Shown in pieces: positions 1-13,500 of a stretch of DNA of 64,000 bases. Position numbers and translations under genes: made by a program. The DNA lies in the NCBI GenBank assembly GCA_022316685.1, contig JAKJHU010000024.1, forward strand, positions 3,170,501-3,234,500, in the 5' to 3' direction. This stretch comes from Progne subis subis (taxonomy: Eukaryota; Chordata; Aves; Passeriformes; Hirundinidae). Within the stretch, counting starts at the first letter, position 1; the number at the start of each line of letters is the position of its first letter. The notes beneath the pieces are model-generated. The model had not been told where the DNA came from. It was given only the letters and a program-made list of their open reading frames with translations, and did not search any database.

Positions 1-3000
1 ATAGCTTTTTTCCTCCTTCCCACTATTGGTAATTAAAATAATAAAAAAAGTGAATTAGAACTCTGTCTTTGCTGAATACTTGTAATTTCTTGGCCTTTCA
101 GTTTTCACTCGCCTGACTGGTGTTGCTATGTTGGAATTTCATTAAATGTCTTGTGGCACAATTTGATCTTCAGAGCTCTTTGTGTTGGTTTCTGAGCGCC
201 TGTAGAAGTTCTTTTAGTACAAAGGATACATCTAGATACTGCATATTATGGTCTATATCAAACAGACTTTTATTCCATTGGAGGACTTTGGTGCCAAAAT
301 ACATTTTTTGAGAAATATCTTTTGGATTATGGGAATAGAGGTTATATGATTTTCCCCTCCCTTTTTTCTTTTGCATTTCATCTTTCACTTCATTAAAGGT
401 CTGGTTAGAGAAATCCTTCTTCCCTGTGGGCAGCTTCAGCCCTGCCTGTGCTTTTAGTATCTAATTAGTCATTTCTATTCAGAAGCCTTTGTAAAATATT
501 TCTATGCATTTTTGTCAGCGCACATAACCATATTCTGTGTGGAAAAAGCATTGGATAAATGTTTTTCTGTGAAGAGACAACTATTGTGGGAGAAAACTAC
601 ATATTATTCCTGTGGGATGTTGTATAATTTGATTTGCCCACTGTCTAGTGCTTAATGTTCAGACAGATACAATCCCAATTATATAAACCCTACCCTACTT
701 TTTTAAGGCGGTAGACATACTTGTTTTTCAAACTTGCTTGTCATTTCAATAAATGCTGTTACTGCTTCTTGCAAAATGAAATTCAGTGCAAAATGGACCA
801 GAAGCCACTAGAATATATTCCATGAAACCACAGTGGTTTATTGCAGGAGCTACACTATTTTAGCAGCTCTGACAATGGCTACATTATGGGTTTGTAGTAG
901 TGGAAACATTAGGATGCTTTAGAAATGCCTTCATCTATAGCTGTTAATATTCAAAAGTGTTTTCAGGCTCCTGAGCCCCAGTCACAGAATGACAGAATGG
1001 GGGTGGGTTGTGATTTCTGTCCATCTGTCTCTGGTGCTGGATATAGTCTCCTCTCATGGCGTGTCTGCAGATCAGAGTTAGCTCTCCTTGCATCTCTGAA
1101 AGCTGGGTACCCAAACTGCTCTAATGATCTCCCTTGCGGTGTGCCGAACCATCATGTTTTCTTTTGAAAGAGAAACACAATAATGCAGTAGGTTTCCAAA
1201 TATCCTGAGGACTGTACTTACTAATGAGAGACTGCAGACTGATGGTGCCTTTTTGTTACTGCCAGCAAGGAGGGTTGTCTTTTATAGAACTTCCTAGATT
1301 TTAGCAGTATGCTTTTTTAATTTGGAGGCTTCTCTTACTAATTTGTACGTCTTTATACAGTAACCACAGCGATGAAAGCCTTGGTTTTCAATGAGGGAAA
1401 CTGTTTCTTTGGAAGATTGCAGTATAAAGTTTTGGAGATAATTCTGAAAGTTTTCTGTGTAATATAACCAAGTAACTTTTCGGAAATATTAGTAGCATAT
1501 AATAAGAGTTTTTTTAAGACTTTTTTCCCCCCATATGTTGTAGTGCAAAATGAATTCATTTAAATATGAACATGCTTTTGGTTTTATCAGTTTCACAGCT
1601 TTATCCTTCTAGCTGCTGTGGTTAGCTTAACAGTTAGTAATAAGAATTTCATTTTCATTTTACAAGAGAAAACTGATGGATACTGAATCCTTATAGGGCC
1701 AACTCAAACTCTCATAGCAGTCTTTGAACTTGCGGAGGGTTGGACTGTAATGTCAGGACACCTGTTCTGCTGAAGGCACTGCCTGGCACACGCTCAGTGA
1801 GGATGTGCTCCCATCTCAAGCACAGGCAGATTTGACAGATGCTTACCACGTGGTTTTTAGAGCCTATAAGATGTGTTACTTGTAATATGGTTATTGATTA
1901 TTAGATCATAATTAGGTCAAACCTGCTTAACATAATGATACACGTTAATGAATTAGTATTTAAAAAACAAAAAAAGAGGGGCAGAGGAAGACAGGGTGAT
2001 TAGATTCCTTCTTTGGTCTCACTGTTAAACTATTCCAAAGAATTTAATTTACTAGAGTGCAGGTGCTTTAACATTTCCTAAAAAACAGGTCGGCTTGTAA
2101 TTTCTTGTAATGTGCTTTCTAATCCGCTCAGATATAATTCATAGTAACAATTAATTTAAACAAAAGGCTGATGTTGGAAAATTGCCTCCAAATTTAAAGA
2201 AATTTGAAGTAACTAATAAATCTTACTGGAAAAATGATGACATTTTTCTTTTATTGTAGGAGATGTCTGTTAAGAGTAGTTGGAGGGATTTTGCAGAAGG
2301 GAGAGGACATCTTGTTTGTGAAAAACTGCTGATCCATTAAATGGTTTTTTTAGCTATATTAAGAAGCTAAATGCAACTCACTAAAATGCTCTTTAGCAAA
2401 TCTAGGTCAGATTTTAGGCCCATGACAGCTCCTGTCTCTCCCTTAACTTCTGCTCCCTTTAGAGGTAAACAGTTTTATGCAGCTGTAAGCTTTCTTTGCA
2501 CTGGGAGACTTCAGCACCAGCTAATATGAGCTCAAAACTTAGGTTTCAAAAAGGCAGCTGAATTTTCCAGCATGAATCGCATCTGTCAGTGGTTTTGAGA
2601 ATTTCGACATAAGAAAATAGATGGATGTTCAAGTAGGTTCAGTATTGTGCATTGGACAAACCTTTTTATAGGTTTATGGCTATTTATAGGTTTAAGAAAA
2701 ATAATAAAAAATCTGGGGAAAATACAGCAGAAAACAATCATAACTTTGTATGTGCCATCTTGTTTCTAAAGCTCATTTTCTGATTCTTTCTGCCAATGTG
2801 ATGGAGGAAGAAGCGCATATGTTGAACATCTGTTGGCCTTCTAACCTTGCAGTTTTGACTTCAAAATTATAATCTCTGTAAAACCAGATAAGCTTGCCTC
2901 ATTGACTAAGCAGGCTAGACTAATTCTTAAAATTCCACTTGGCATAAAAGCAGTCTGGCATAAATGCAGCCTTCTCCTTGAGCAGCTGAGTGCCTAGCCC

Positions 3001-4466
3001 AGCGATGACTGCCCCGTGTGAGCTGGAAGGAGCATGCTGAAGAGGCTCTTTGAAAAGGGGGAAAGTGGTGCAGGCTGCAAGTCCATGGAGTACAGCTGGG
3101 AACCCTACTGTTGATGAGGCCCTGGTCAGTCACAGATGCTTTCCTGGGAGCTTTGGGTTGCACAGGGATGGTTTTTGTGATGCTTTGTGATGAGTTTGTT
3201 GGCTGCCCTGATGTCCACAACCATCTGCTGGAGCTGTCTGCTCTTGCAGCATCTCTCATTGGAATCAGTGCTTTCATATGTGTGCCCTTGCTGTAAATCT
3301 GGTCTGTCAGGTCTCTGCTTTTCCTGTGTCTCACTGGGTACTTCTGTAAGATGTGAAGTAGGGCTGCCTGTTGAATTGGTATGGCTGTGACACTCCATAT
3401 CAAAAATATGGCTTTGATCGAAACATATAGCAATTCTATAATCCATCCTAATGAGTGATCCTCGTGAATCCACGAAAACATGCAGAGCTCTGTTGTAATA
3501 TTGAGTTGCTGTGTCAGTACTTTTAAAATCCATATTCAAAGCATGGTGCGGGGTCCTTTGAAATGCTGCTGCTTATAAATATTGTATTTGCTTTTCAACT
3601 GTGGCTCAAAAGACTACAACAGCATCTTTATGAAGCTGAAGTCCTCAGAAGGTGCAAGTACCTCATGGAGCTAATTGTTACCAAGAGTGTGTATTGCCCT
3701 TTTGAGCTATCCCTCTGAAGTTACCAGTGCTCCTGACAGTCACTGCCTTTTGGCCTGGTAAACACAACAATCCACGGGAAAATGCATTTAAAAGCCTTTT
3801 AAGGAGATCATTGTGGCAGAGGCTTTATTCTTTTTCAGACTTAGATGATCATCGGTGCATGTGGAAAACTTTAAGGGAAATTAGCTTTTGATTCAGGACA
3901 GAAATCAAGGTGGTCTGAAGATCTTAAATCTCTGCTAGGTAAATTTAAATGACTTCACTCCAAGCTTCATCTGCTCCTTTATACCAGATGGAGAACATGG
4001 ATTCATAAAGTCTTTAGTGTGTGAAAACAGTGCGCAGGCATTTATTAAACATTCAAACTAGAATTTAACAGATGAAATGCTTGATTTATACATGAATAAT
4101 AACTTTAACGCATTAATACAATTTTTAAGGTAACTTATTTGTTCTGTGATATCTGTAGGGAGCTGAAAAGTAAGTCTGTCTTTAGACATTATGTATCTAG
4201 TAGCCTGTTGTCACATTTTTGTTTATGTAAAAAGAGAAAGTAGGTCCTGTTCACAAGATGTATATTCAAAATCTGGTTGATGCTTTTGAGTCTGAAGAGA
4301 ATGTTTATGGCTGAATTATGACCAGTGGAGGATCAGAGCTTAGTGGAAGTGCTGACTTACAAATAATTTTGTTGGTGAGTTACATGGTGTGTTTGTGACC
4401 AAAGTGAGCACATATATTGCTAATTTACACACTTGACACTTGGCATTTCTGCTTTCTTTCCCCTAG
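1..4466 (+). other. VAV3: VAV3 intron 1, 3' part
   Basis: AT-rich sequence ending in a pyrimidine-rich tract and CCCTAG before exon 2. It holds a weak CR1-like scrap near 981-1015 and a more GC-rich stretch at about 2930-3540 that is open on the minus strand in two overlapping frames. I recognise no gene in it. Confidence 0.85.
981..1015 (-). repeat. possible CR1 3'-end scrap
   Basis: The stretch carries two near-copies of CACAGAAT (the second reads GACAGAAT) followed by a G-rich run and GGGTTG. This resembles the antisense reading of the 3' terminus of avian CR1, whose tail is made of ATTCTRTG octamers. The match fades after about 35 bases, so it is either a very old fragment or chance. Confidence 0.3.
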
Positions 4467-4583
4467 TTCCTCTGCTTGAAGAATATAAGGACTTTTCTTT
4501 CGGCATGTTGTGAAATATTTGGAATGAAGAAGAGTGAACTTTTTGAAGCATTTGATTTGTTTGACGTGAGAGATTTTGGAAAG
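4467..4583 (+). CDS. VAV3: VAV3 exon 2 (CH domain, residues ~69-107)
   Basis: This exon has 39 codons, phase 0 at both ends. The acceptor is TTTCCCCTAG and the donor GTAAGG. The translation starts [19 protein letters not shown] and ends LFDVRDFGK, the second half of the Vav calponin-homology domain, which helps hold the DH domain inactive. Because both ends are phase 0, skipping it would remove 39 residues without a frameshift. It sits alone between intron 1 and a 24.5-kb intron. Confidence 0.97.
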
Positions 4584-7500
4584 GTAAGGATGTTCTTGAC
4601 TATATCCTGAGTAACACCTGTGTTCTGCTGCTTGTGCATAGAAGACTTTTCTGGTAGCTGTGATATAGAAGTTGTGACTAATGGATGAACTTTTATTATG
4701 AAAAGCATAGTGGGGAAGAATTAAGAAAGCAGAAAAAGGAGGTTTGTATTGGAGGGGCTAATAACAGGCAGAGAAAAATACTTGTCGGGAAAATTCCAAG
4801 TATGTGAAAAGCCAAGATAAATGGTTTAAAAGATGCTGAGTTAAAGGGAAACAAGATGGAAGAAGAGAAACTGTGGGTGAGTGCTGTCTCGTGAGATCAC
4901 TTTGGCATAAGTCGTGTGGATTCGGAAACCCCAGCCTGTACATTGTGAGCCCGTGTGGCACAGAACATTTCTTTACTGTCAGGTGCTTCAAATTCACCCA
5001 GATAATTTGGTCTTGTAAAATGATTTTTTGGCAGTTAGTTGTTTTTCCTAATCTGCTGTAAAGCTCAGACACAGCTATGATAGGTTAATGTGACTATTCT
5101 AATTTCCACAGTATATTTACAGTATATTCTGTTAGTCTGACTGCTTATTCTACATGTAAAGCTTTTTCCAGTCTGTTGTTCAGCCTCCTACATATCTGTT
5201 TGATCTGTCCTTGCCAGCATGTGTTTAGTTCAGCTTCAGTTTCTGCTTTTGAGTCATGGTATCATTACCCTAATTTCACAGGAAAATGTCTAAAAATTAC
5301 CTGAAGTAGCACTAAAAATAGTTATTTATTCAAATTTAGTACATGTTAAGCATTATTTTTTTTAAGAGATCATAATTTTACTATCTGATTTTTATGTGCT
5401 GTTCTTTCTATAAATAGGCATAGAGGTAAAGATGATGTAAGAGTGCAAGAATGAATCAGGGCTGGAATATGATTATTTGAAATGGCTCAGTGATTACCAT
5501 TAACCAAAATGATATTTCTCAATCTTTTGTCTGGTTTTAAGTCCTTTGAGCATTAAATTAGATAACTGGGTAATTCCACCTGTTCTTCAGTTTTGCTGAA
5601 CATCTTGTCCTCATAAATCATATTTAAAACAAAGCTTTTTGTTAATGTAGCATCCTTTTGTACAAATTTAGCTCATTAAAAATGAGATTAGTTTTTGTTT
5701 TGATTGTGCAAGTAGTGGAGGAATTTAAAATTGTTGTTTTATTATTTGTGTGCACTAGCATTGTCCTTTTTAAGGTATTTAAGTCAGCTATGTCAATGCT
5801 TGATTAAAATATTTGGATTTTTTCATATTGTAAGTTGTAATTACTTGCTGAAAGTTTCTCATTTTGTGCCATGTAAAGTTATCCTATTCTTAATACAGTC
5901 TAGTTTTAAAGAAAGATTTTTACAGTGCAAATTACTCTTGCTACATCACTGAATACTCAGCAAGAACAGTTTCTGAATTAATGGTGAATTTAACCTAAAA
6001 ATGTTTCTGGTACCGAATTTACTTTGGAATATGATTTTATGTAAGTAGAACAACTGGTTAAAAAACCCTATTCCATCCATCTATTCCATCCATGATACTT
6101 AGTATTTAATTTCTCTTCCAAAAGTCAACGTAGAGAATGTAGAGACACGGATTTTCTTACTGTTTGTGGCTGCCATATAGCACAAATAGATTAATTATCT
6201 CTGGCACTGGTTTTCCAGTTTTAGTGCATCCAAGCAGTGACTTCTCTAGTCGAGGTCACCTTTCTTGGAAAGCTATGAGGTGAAAATGCAGTGACAAATT
6301 TGAGAGGCGCTGCTGCATTCTCTCAGGAGATGAGCTCCATGAGTGGGAGCAGCTGCTCATGCACAGGTGGATATGCTGAGTTCAACAGCTCTTGCAATGG
6401 CTCTGCTGGGCAGCTTTTGGTGCCTGATGGCTCTGCTGAGGAGTTGAACAGGGCTGTGCAGCCCTTGCAATGGCTCTGCTGGGCAGCTTTAGGTGCCTGA
6501 TGGCTCTGTTGAGGAGTTGAACAGGGCTGTGCAGCCCTTGCAAAGGCTCTGCTGGGCAGCTTTTGGTGCCTGATGGCTCTGCTGAGTTGAACAGGGCTGT
6601 GCAGCCCTTGCAATGGCTCTGCTGGGCAGCTTTAGGTGCCTGATGGCTCTGCTGAGTTGAACAGGGCTGTGCAGCCCTTGCAATGGCTCTGCTGGGCAGC
6701 TTTAGGTGCCTGATGGCTCTGCTGAATTGAACAGGGCTGTGCAGCCCTTGCAATGGCTCTGCTGGGCAGCTTTAGGTGCCTGATGGCTCTGTTGAGGAGT
6801 TGAACAGGGCTGTGCAGCCCTTGCAGTGGCTCTGCTGGGCAGCTTTTGGTGCCTGATGGCTCAGCTGTTCCTGTTGGGTGCTTGTGTTGGAGCTTGGCAT
6901 AAGCAGTGTTCAGAAGGGCTGAGCTGTGTTCTACAGCCTGGGCACAGGAGCAGGTTGTGAGCTTCTGAAAGGGGCTGTGAACTTCAGGTCATCTATGGAA
7001 ATGGAAGGAAAAATGGTAACTGTATTCAAATTAGCATACCTTTTCTTTACTTGCAATTTTAGTTATTTTGTGTGCCTTTAAGTGTACTGTTTGCACAGTT
7101 AGCAGAAAATACCTCAAAGCAGTGTGAGATTTCAGTTGCATATCTGATAATGTACTTACTACTTCGGAAATTCTGATAGTTAGTAACCGTGGTGAGAGTA
7201 GGAAAGTGTCTCATTTTCAAGTTGTTTGCTTTTCAACTCTCCCCTTCATTATATTTTCCTGTGAATAAACAACTGCAATACAGCCATATATCTCCAGCTT
7301 CCTTGAACAGAAGTTGCACGTATGCAAAAGGCCAAAAAAATAGTGCTACAGATCTTTCCAGCTACTGCAACCAAGTCATCCTGCCATTTCAAAAAGAATT
7401 CTCTAAAAAATAGGAATAATCTTAAAATGATTATAGGTACAAACAAAAAGGGGAGTATGATTTAAAAGCAGTTTTCCAAACTCTTGCTCAAACAGGTGAT

Positions 7501-10500
7501 GTGATGAGTGTATGCATTACCTGCAGCATTTGAATGTATTGGAAGCTGTCTTCAGATGTCAGAAGATGGCAGGTAATAATTAGTGGTGTGATACAATAAA
7601 CTGTTGCTGAGGTGGCTCTGTAAACCTTATCTGTTACTTTTAACCCTTTCAGTTTAATTTATAAGGAATTACTATTGAATTTGTCATCTTAAGGTGGGAT
7701 ATTTTGCTTAGTATGACAGATTTCAGTGTCTATTTAAACGTGCTAGTGTAGGAAACAAGAGAAATGTGTCAGCTGTAAATCAACAGTATATCTTCCAGGA
7801 AGTAAGGCTGAGGGGCAAAATAATGTGAGAAACCTGGTGAGGGCAGTTGCATTTTTTGAAATACTGTGATACTTTTCAGCTTTTTAAAGAAAATGGCAGA
7901 CAAACCCTGAGCATGATAGAAGTAGCAGCTGTATCCTGCCAATATAGCTGTAAGACTTTTAACAGCCTTGTGAAATACTGGTTACAAAATGTTTGTAGTG
8001 GTGAAACTTGCACTTCATAGTTAGAGTTGTTTCCAGATGCTTTGACATAATGCATGGAAATTGGGCTTGAACTTTGTGCTCCAGTTTGCAGAGACTTTGA
8101 TCTCTCAGTGATTAGGGAAAAGGAGGATGTATGTGGAGTGGATGGGAATCGGAGATGAAGCTGAAGTAGCAACATGTAAATAGCTAAAGAATAGGTTAAG
8201 AAATGGAAGCAGGTAACCTCATGTGTGTTTAATATGTGCATTCTGTATGTATGTGCAGCTGTTACAAGATGAGTTTTCTTCTGTTTCAAATATAACAGCA
8301 CAGTTTCTTATTTTTAGAATGATTGTGCCTCAAAAAAGAGGGCCTACATTACCCAGGAATAGGAAGATTCTTTAAATCATGCCTTTAAAAACTACATATA
8401 GCTTGATTTTCTTGGAGTTCTCTGGTATTCACCCATTCCCACTCATTTACCTTTCTATCAGTAAACTTCATTGTTGCTGCATTAAGTTCCTGACAGAGCA
8501 TGAAGTGCTCTCCCACACACTGGAGGTGCCAGACAGTGTTTTCATTATGAATTCCATGCTGGAGAGTCATTTTTCACTACCTCAGGGTTGTCAGATTCTT
8601 CTTTCTACCTGTGTGCCAGAATAAGCAAATGCTGTTGGTACTTGTTCTGTCAGCTTGGAGCCCTGCACATCCTCCAACAGCGCCTTTTGTTGCTCGGTGC
8701 GCCACAACAAATTGTTGCTCTCCCTGTTCTCTGAAGGAACTTGGTAACTAATGGGTTGCAGAAATGGGACTATGAGGATTAGTTCTGGTGTCTGTTGATG
8801 TCAACAGATGCTCCCTGGCCTCAGAGAGCTGTGTTTGGGCTCCTGTTGGAGGGAAATGGTGTCCACAAAGTGTCAGAAAAACACCTCTTGTGTGCTCTGC
8901 TTTTACATTTCCTAAAGAATGTGTAGCTGAGCATGGAGTGTTTTTATGATATAACTGAACCAACATGAACATAGCGATCCCCCTTGTAGGGATCCTGCAT
9001 TAGATGTCTAGAAATAATGTACAATATTCAGTTGTGGTTTTAAAAAGACAAACAACGAGATCAAATATCAAGTGCCACCAATGAAATAAGTACCTAATTG
9101 TTTAAAAGCACATAACAATGTCTAGTGCAGCTCACTCTGGTGACACTTAAAAGGCTGGTTTGTATAAAAGCAAGCAACTGCTGTGAAAATACTGAGTTGC
9201 ACTCAAGTCATGTAGCTGGTGATCATTTTAGTCACTGCCTTACTGCAAAGGAAATCTGAGCAATGATGCAGGAGGAAGTCATGCTGAAGTTGAGAATCCT
9301 GGTGTGCTAGTATTCCCTCAGGTTTCATGGATTCCAGGAATGTGCATGAGATACATGCACCAAAATCAACACAACGAAAAGCAACTGTTAATATAAAAAA
9401 TGATATACCCTTCCAGGAAAAGAGAGGAGGCAAAGTATCTAAAAAATCTTCAATAAAACTGAAGCAGTTGAGATTATCTGCACTTGTTTAATATTTTGTT
9501 TGCTGAATTTAATCAGTGTGACAATAGAACAAAATATGGTAACTTTTCACTCATAAAATTATATTAAAACTGCAGAACATGGGGGAACATGCCAAAACAT
9601 TATGCTACATTTCTGTAAAGATATTAAAATGAAGGAGATTGAAGTGATTAAAAACAAGCCTATCATTAAAAGGAGAGCTCTGTGTCTTCATTGTCTGAGC
9701 TCTTTTTAGTTGTGAAAGAAAACTAAAAAAAAAAAAGCTTAATGGTTTATCAAGAATCAAGCTGTAAAATTGCTTTCAGGAGTAACATTTCACTGTTACA
9801 TCAAGTGAGATTGGACTGGTTTGGGATGAATGACCATTAAACTTCTCCAAGATGTACCTCTGCATGTGGAGGAATGAGGAAACAGAAGAAATGGACAGGT
9901 TTCAGCTTTCCTCTCCATAGAGGTGCTTTGGACAAAATGAGTAAGAAAGTACTATCCTGTTGCTAAGCTGCAAAAAATCACTTTCCAACCCTAAAGAACA
10001 TAAATCATAGTTTTGGGTGAAGTGTTGGGGTGGGTGAAGAAGTGGGGTGAGTAATGGTGTAGCTCATGAACCACTTTGTGAAACATCCCTGAAAACTTGC
10101 AGAAAAGGTTTGCTGTGGTATGACCTTGGAAACCATTCCAGTGCTAGATAAATTTAGTGTCCTTAACTGTAACGCTTTGTTGTGGTGGTCATTGCCAAGT
10201 AGGCTACAAATTCTAGGTATACGACTTCAATAAACCTGAAAGCATTAGCAAGAGCTTATAGCTTCTGCATGAGCATGTGTATTTAGGCCCAAAGATTTCA
10301 GGATTGTGGTGTAGTATTTTTCTGTTCTAGAATACTAGTGCACTATCACCTCACTGATCTTTCAAAATTGATTTTTATTAATTTCTTTCAGGTCTGTCAT
10401 AACTTTTTAAGTTAAAGGGTAACAGTAGTGTTTGGGTTTGACCACATAACAAAGTGTTGAATGCACCCCAAATATCTGATGATTAATGAAAAATTATCAT

Positions 10501-13500
10501 CCAAGGGAGTGCTTGGGATATTTCTGTTCTTCTATAATGTAGTTCTGTTCAGGTTTTCAGCAAGTGTTGTCAGTTAGAAAGCCAAGATTAACAAGAAACC
10601 CTTAATATGAGAAAATAAAGCCATGTTTCTGTGCTTGTTTCTTTGTTTTAAGATGATTTTGTCTAAATGTTATCTGTGTCTGATTGACCTGTCCTGGGGA
10701 CACTGAACCCATAACACTGGGTTCTGGCAGTGTACATTTTTCTCTGAGGTTTTTGAGGAAGAGGAGAGCTGAAGTAGCTTTAACAGGTTTTAAGACTTAT
10801 ATCTTCTCAGAGATTTGTCTATACAAATGTTTTTAAACTGGATTAATTCCCCGTAGTGCTTATAATACAGGCATTTCAAGTAACCAGAAGGTAATGGTGA
10901 AACTGACATTTAAACCCAGACTTCCTGAATTTACATATACTGGTCTAAATAACAATAGTATAAACTACAGATAATACCAGAAGGTAATTAATGAGTGATT
11001 TGCAGATGAAGTTTATCTCAACTCTGAAAAGGTTGGTGTGTGTATTTTTTTTGTAACAGTGAAATTGTTCCACTGCTGAAGAAGGGTAGGAAACCCTAGG
11101 GTAGGTTTTTTTTTTGAAATAAGGTCATGTTCAAGATACAGTAGGATGCTTGTTCAAAAGTAGTAGTAAAGTGGGCATCTCATTTAAAATAGGAAATGAT
11201 TTTGTGCAGGACCTAAATAAAAGGTATTCAGTTTCTTATTGGTTTATCCTTGAAGGGCTTCGATTAAGCTTAGCGTAATTACTATGGTGCTGGTAATTTC
11301 CAGCAAGAAATTGGAAAAACTGTTCTTTCCTAATATTCAGTGTGGTTCCTCTGTGCCTGGCCTTCTGTCTGAGCAAGAGGCTGACCCAAGCAGCACTAGG
11401 AATTACCTAGAATACAGTTTTGAACTCTTACCTGCTTTTCTTATGTTTCCTACAGTTCACTTTGAATCTTAACTGACAGTGTCTTGATAAAAATGAAAGA
11501 TAAGGAGGCAAAGAAGTGCAAACAAGTGAAAATGGTGTTGAGAATCCAACTTGAAATATTTCAGTCCCCATATTGCTTGCCAAATGTCTTTTGTGTTATG
11601 TGTTAACGATGACAACAGGCGTTCAATTGGCTTGATGTATTATCGTGCATAGTTACAAGAGAATAAATTTTATTTCTTTCATTGCTCTGTTCTAGTAAGA
11701 AAGAGTTAGGGAATTACTAAGTATAATTGCTAAGTTTGGTTTTTGCCTTTTTTTGTTGTTGTTGGAATGGTCTGGTGTACTGAAAGATGCCTCCTACCCT
11801 CCCCTCTGCCTCTCTTTCCCCCCATCTCTTTTATATCATGAGATTAAGCTGTGATTGAAGGGTGTCTGTGCTAAACCTCCATCAGAGTGATTGGGCTGCT
11901 CTTGGACTCCACCCCAGAGGCACAAATTGGCAGCTGGGGCGATGTGGTTTAAACCATCACCTGGGCAGTGTTGAGATGTCCTCTGGGGAGTTAGGCATGT
12001 GGAGTGTTCTCCAAGAGGAGCTGCTACTGCCATCCTGGGCCACACCTGGGAGCTATTCCTGAGCTGGGGGAAAGCCAGGCAGGGCATGGTTTCTCTTCTC
12101 AGTCTGCAGAGATCCCCCTTGTCCTGCAGGCAGGGGGGTGACTGCGTTCAGCTCTGTATGGCTGGGAGGTCTGTGGAAGGCAGGAGTGTACCTGAGTGAA
12201 AAGTCCAGTAGTTGCTCTTTGTTTTTTATAGGAATCAAAAGCTCAGGATTTGTTTAACCTGAAGCTCTGGTGTTAGATTGCTTGTAAATTCATTCACTAC
12301 TTTTTCTGTCCAACTTGAGTAGAAAGTGAAAAGAAAGCTGCAGTGAATGGTTTGCAGCAGGAAACACCGTTTGAGTATTTCATAAAAAGGAAGTAGGTAT
12401 GAATTAATGAGAAATGTTTGCAAACTGTGTTAGAGGTGGTGACAAGGCTAGAGTAGTGTTTGCTAATCAAGAATTGTGTTCTCTGGTTCTTAATTCTGAT
12501 GCTATAACTTGTATTATAAATAAATGTCAGCTCCATGTGCCTTTGAAAAGCATGGATACTTGAATAGATGAGTAATGGAAAAATGTCAGAATATGTATTG
12601 CAAATGTATTTGTGTAAATCTGAAAAGCTTACATTGTATTTGATTAGATCACAAAGACTATCTTGCTAGGAAAATTACTGCATCTTTCTGTGAAAACTGA
12701 ATCATTTGGGGATGTGGCTTTTTCTTGTTAAACTGTGTTGTAGCTGAGTTGTGGGATCGTAGGTTTTGGGTCTTAACTGTTGTTGATGGAACTTCAATGC
12801 ATGAAGTGAGATTTATTTGGAAAACTTCTATGAAACAGGCTGCTTGCATTTTCATGGCTTTCTTCATGAGATTTTGAAGGTGAAGCAACAAGGTAGTTCA
12901 ACACTGAGGGTTTAATTTCCAAACCAACCATTCTACAACTAAATCATTCAGTGTAAAATTTTATGATGAAGCTGATAAAGATTTTTATGATGAAGCTGAT
13001 AAACTTGGCAATGTGTTTAGAAGCAGTTGTAAATAATGACAGTTGCTAAGTAGAAAGCAATATTATAGGATAAATAAAAGTACTGGCAAATAAAATATTT
13101 GCAAAGTATTAGCAAAAGTGAAATTAAATGGCACAGTTCAGCTACTGCTGAGCTCTACAAGTAAATAAGACCTTAGGTTTCACCCAGTTAGAATTTCAAA
13201 CGGTGATATGCAGCATGGGTCTTTAGCCCAGCCTGTCAAGAGCCTTAGGTAATAGTTATACTGTGTAATGCAGTACGATGCTGAAAGGGCTGACAAAAGA
13301 ATATTGTTTGAATTTTTGGAATGTGCTATTCTGATTGTATTTCGATACACAAATTTTAACCTTAATACGACAAAATTGCCAAATTAGAGTTGTGTATAAG
13401 TTTGAGTAGGTAGGGATTCGACTGAATCCCATTTTGTTCTGGGAACACATAAGGAACACTTCACAGAATTAGTTTGAAAAATCCAGCTGAGGGCTACTTC

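Noticed and set aside
6323..6753. Three overlapping minus-strand frames with repeated Gln/Ala/Ser-rich peptides
   Set aside because: They are the minisatellite read in several frames. The 70-base unit changes frame at each copy, so a protein repeat is not maintained.
7876..8301. 141-codon minus-strand open frame in intron 2
   Set aside because: Sequence is low in recognisable motifs and reads like translated non-coding DNA. No conserved family comes to mind.
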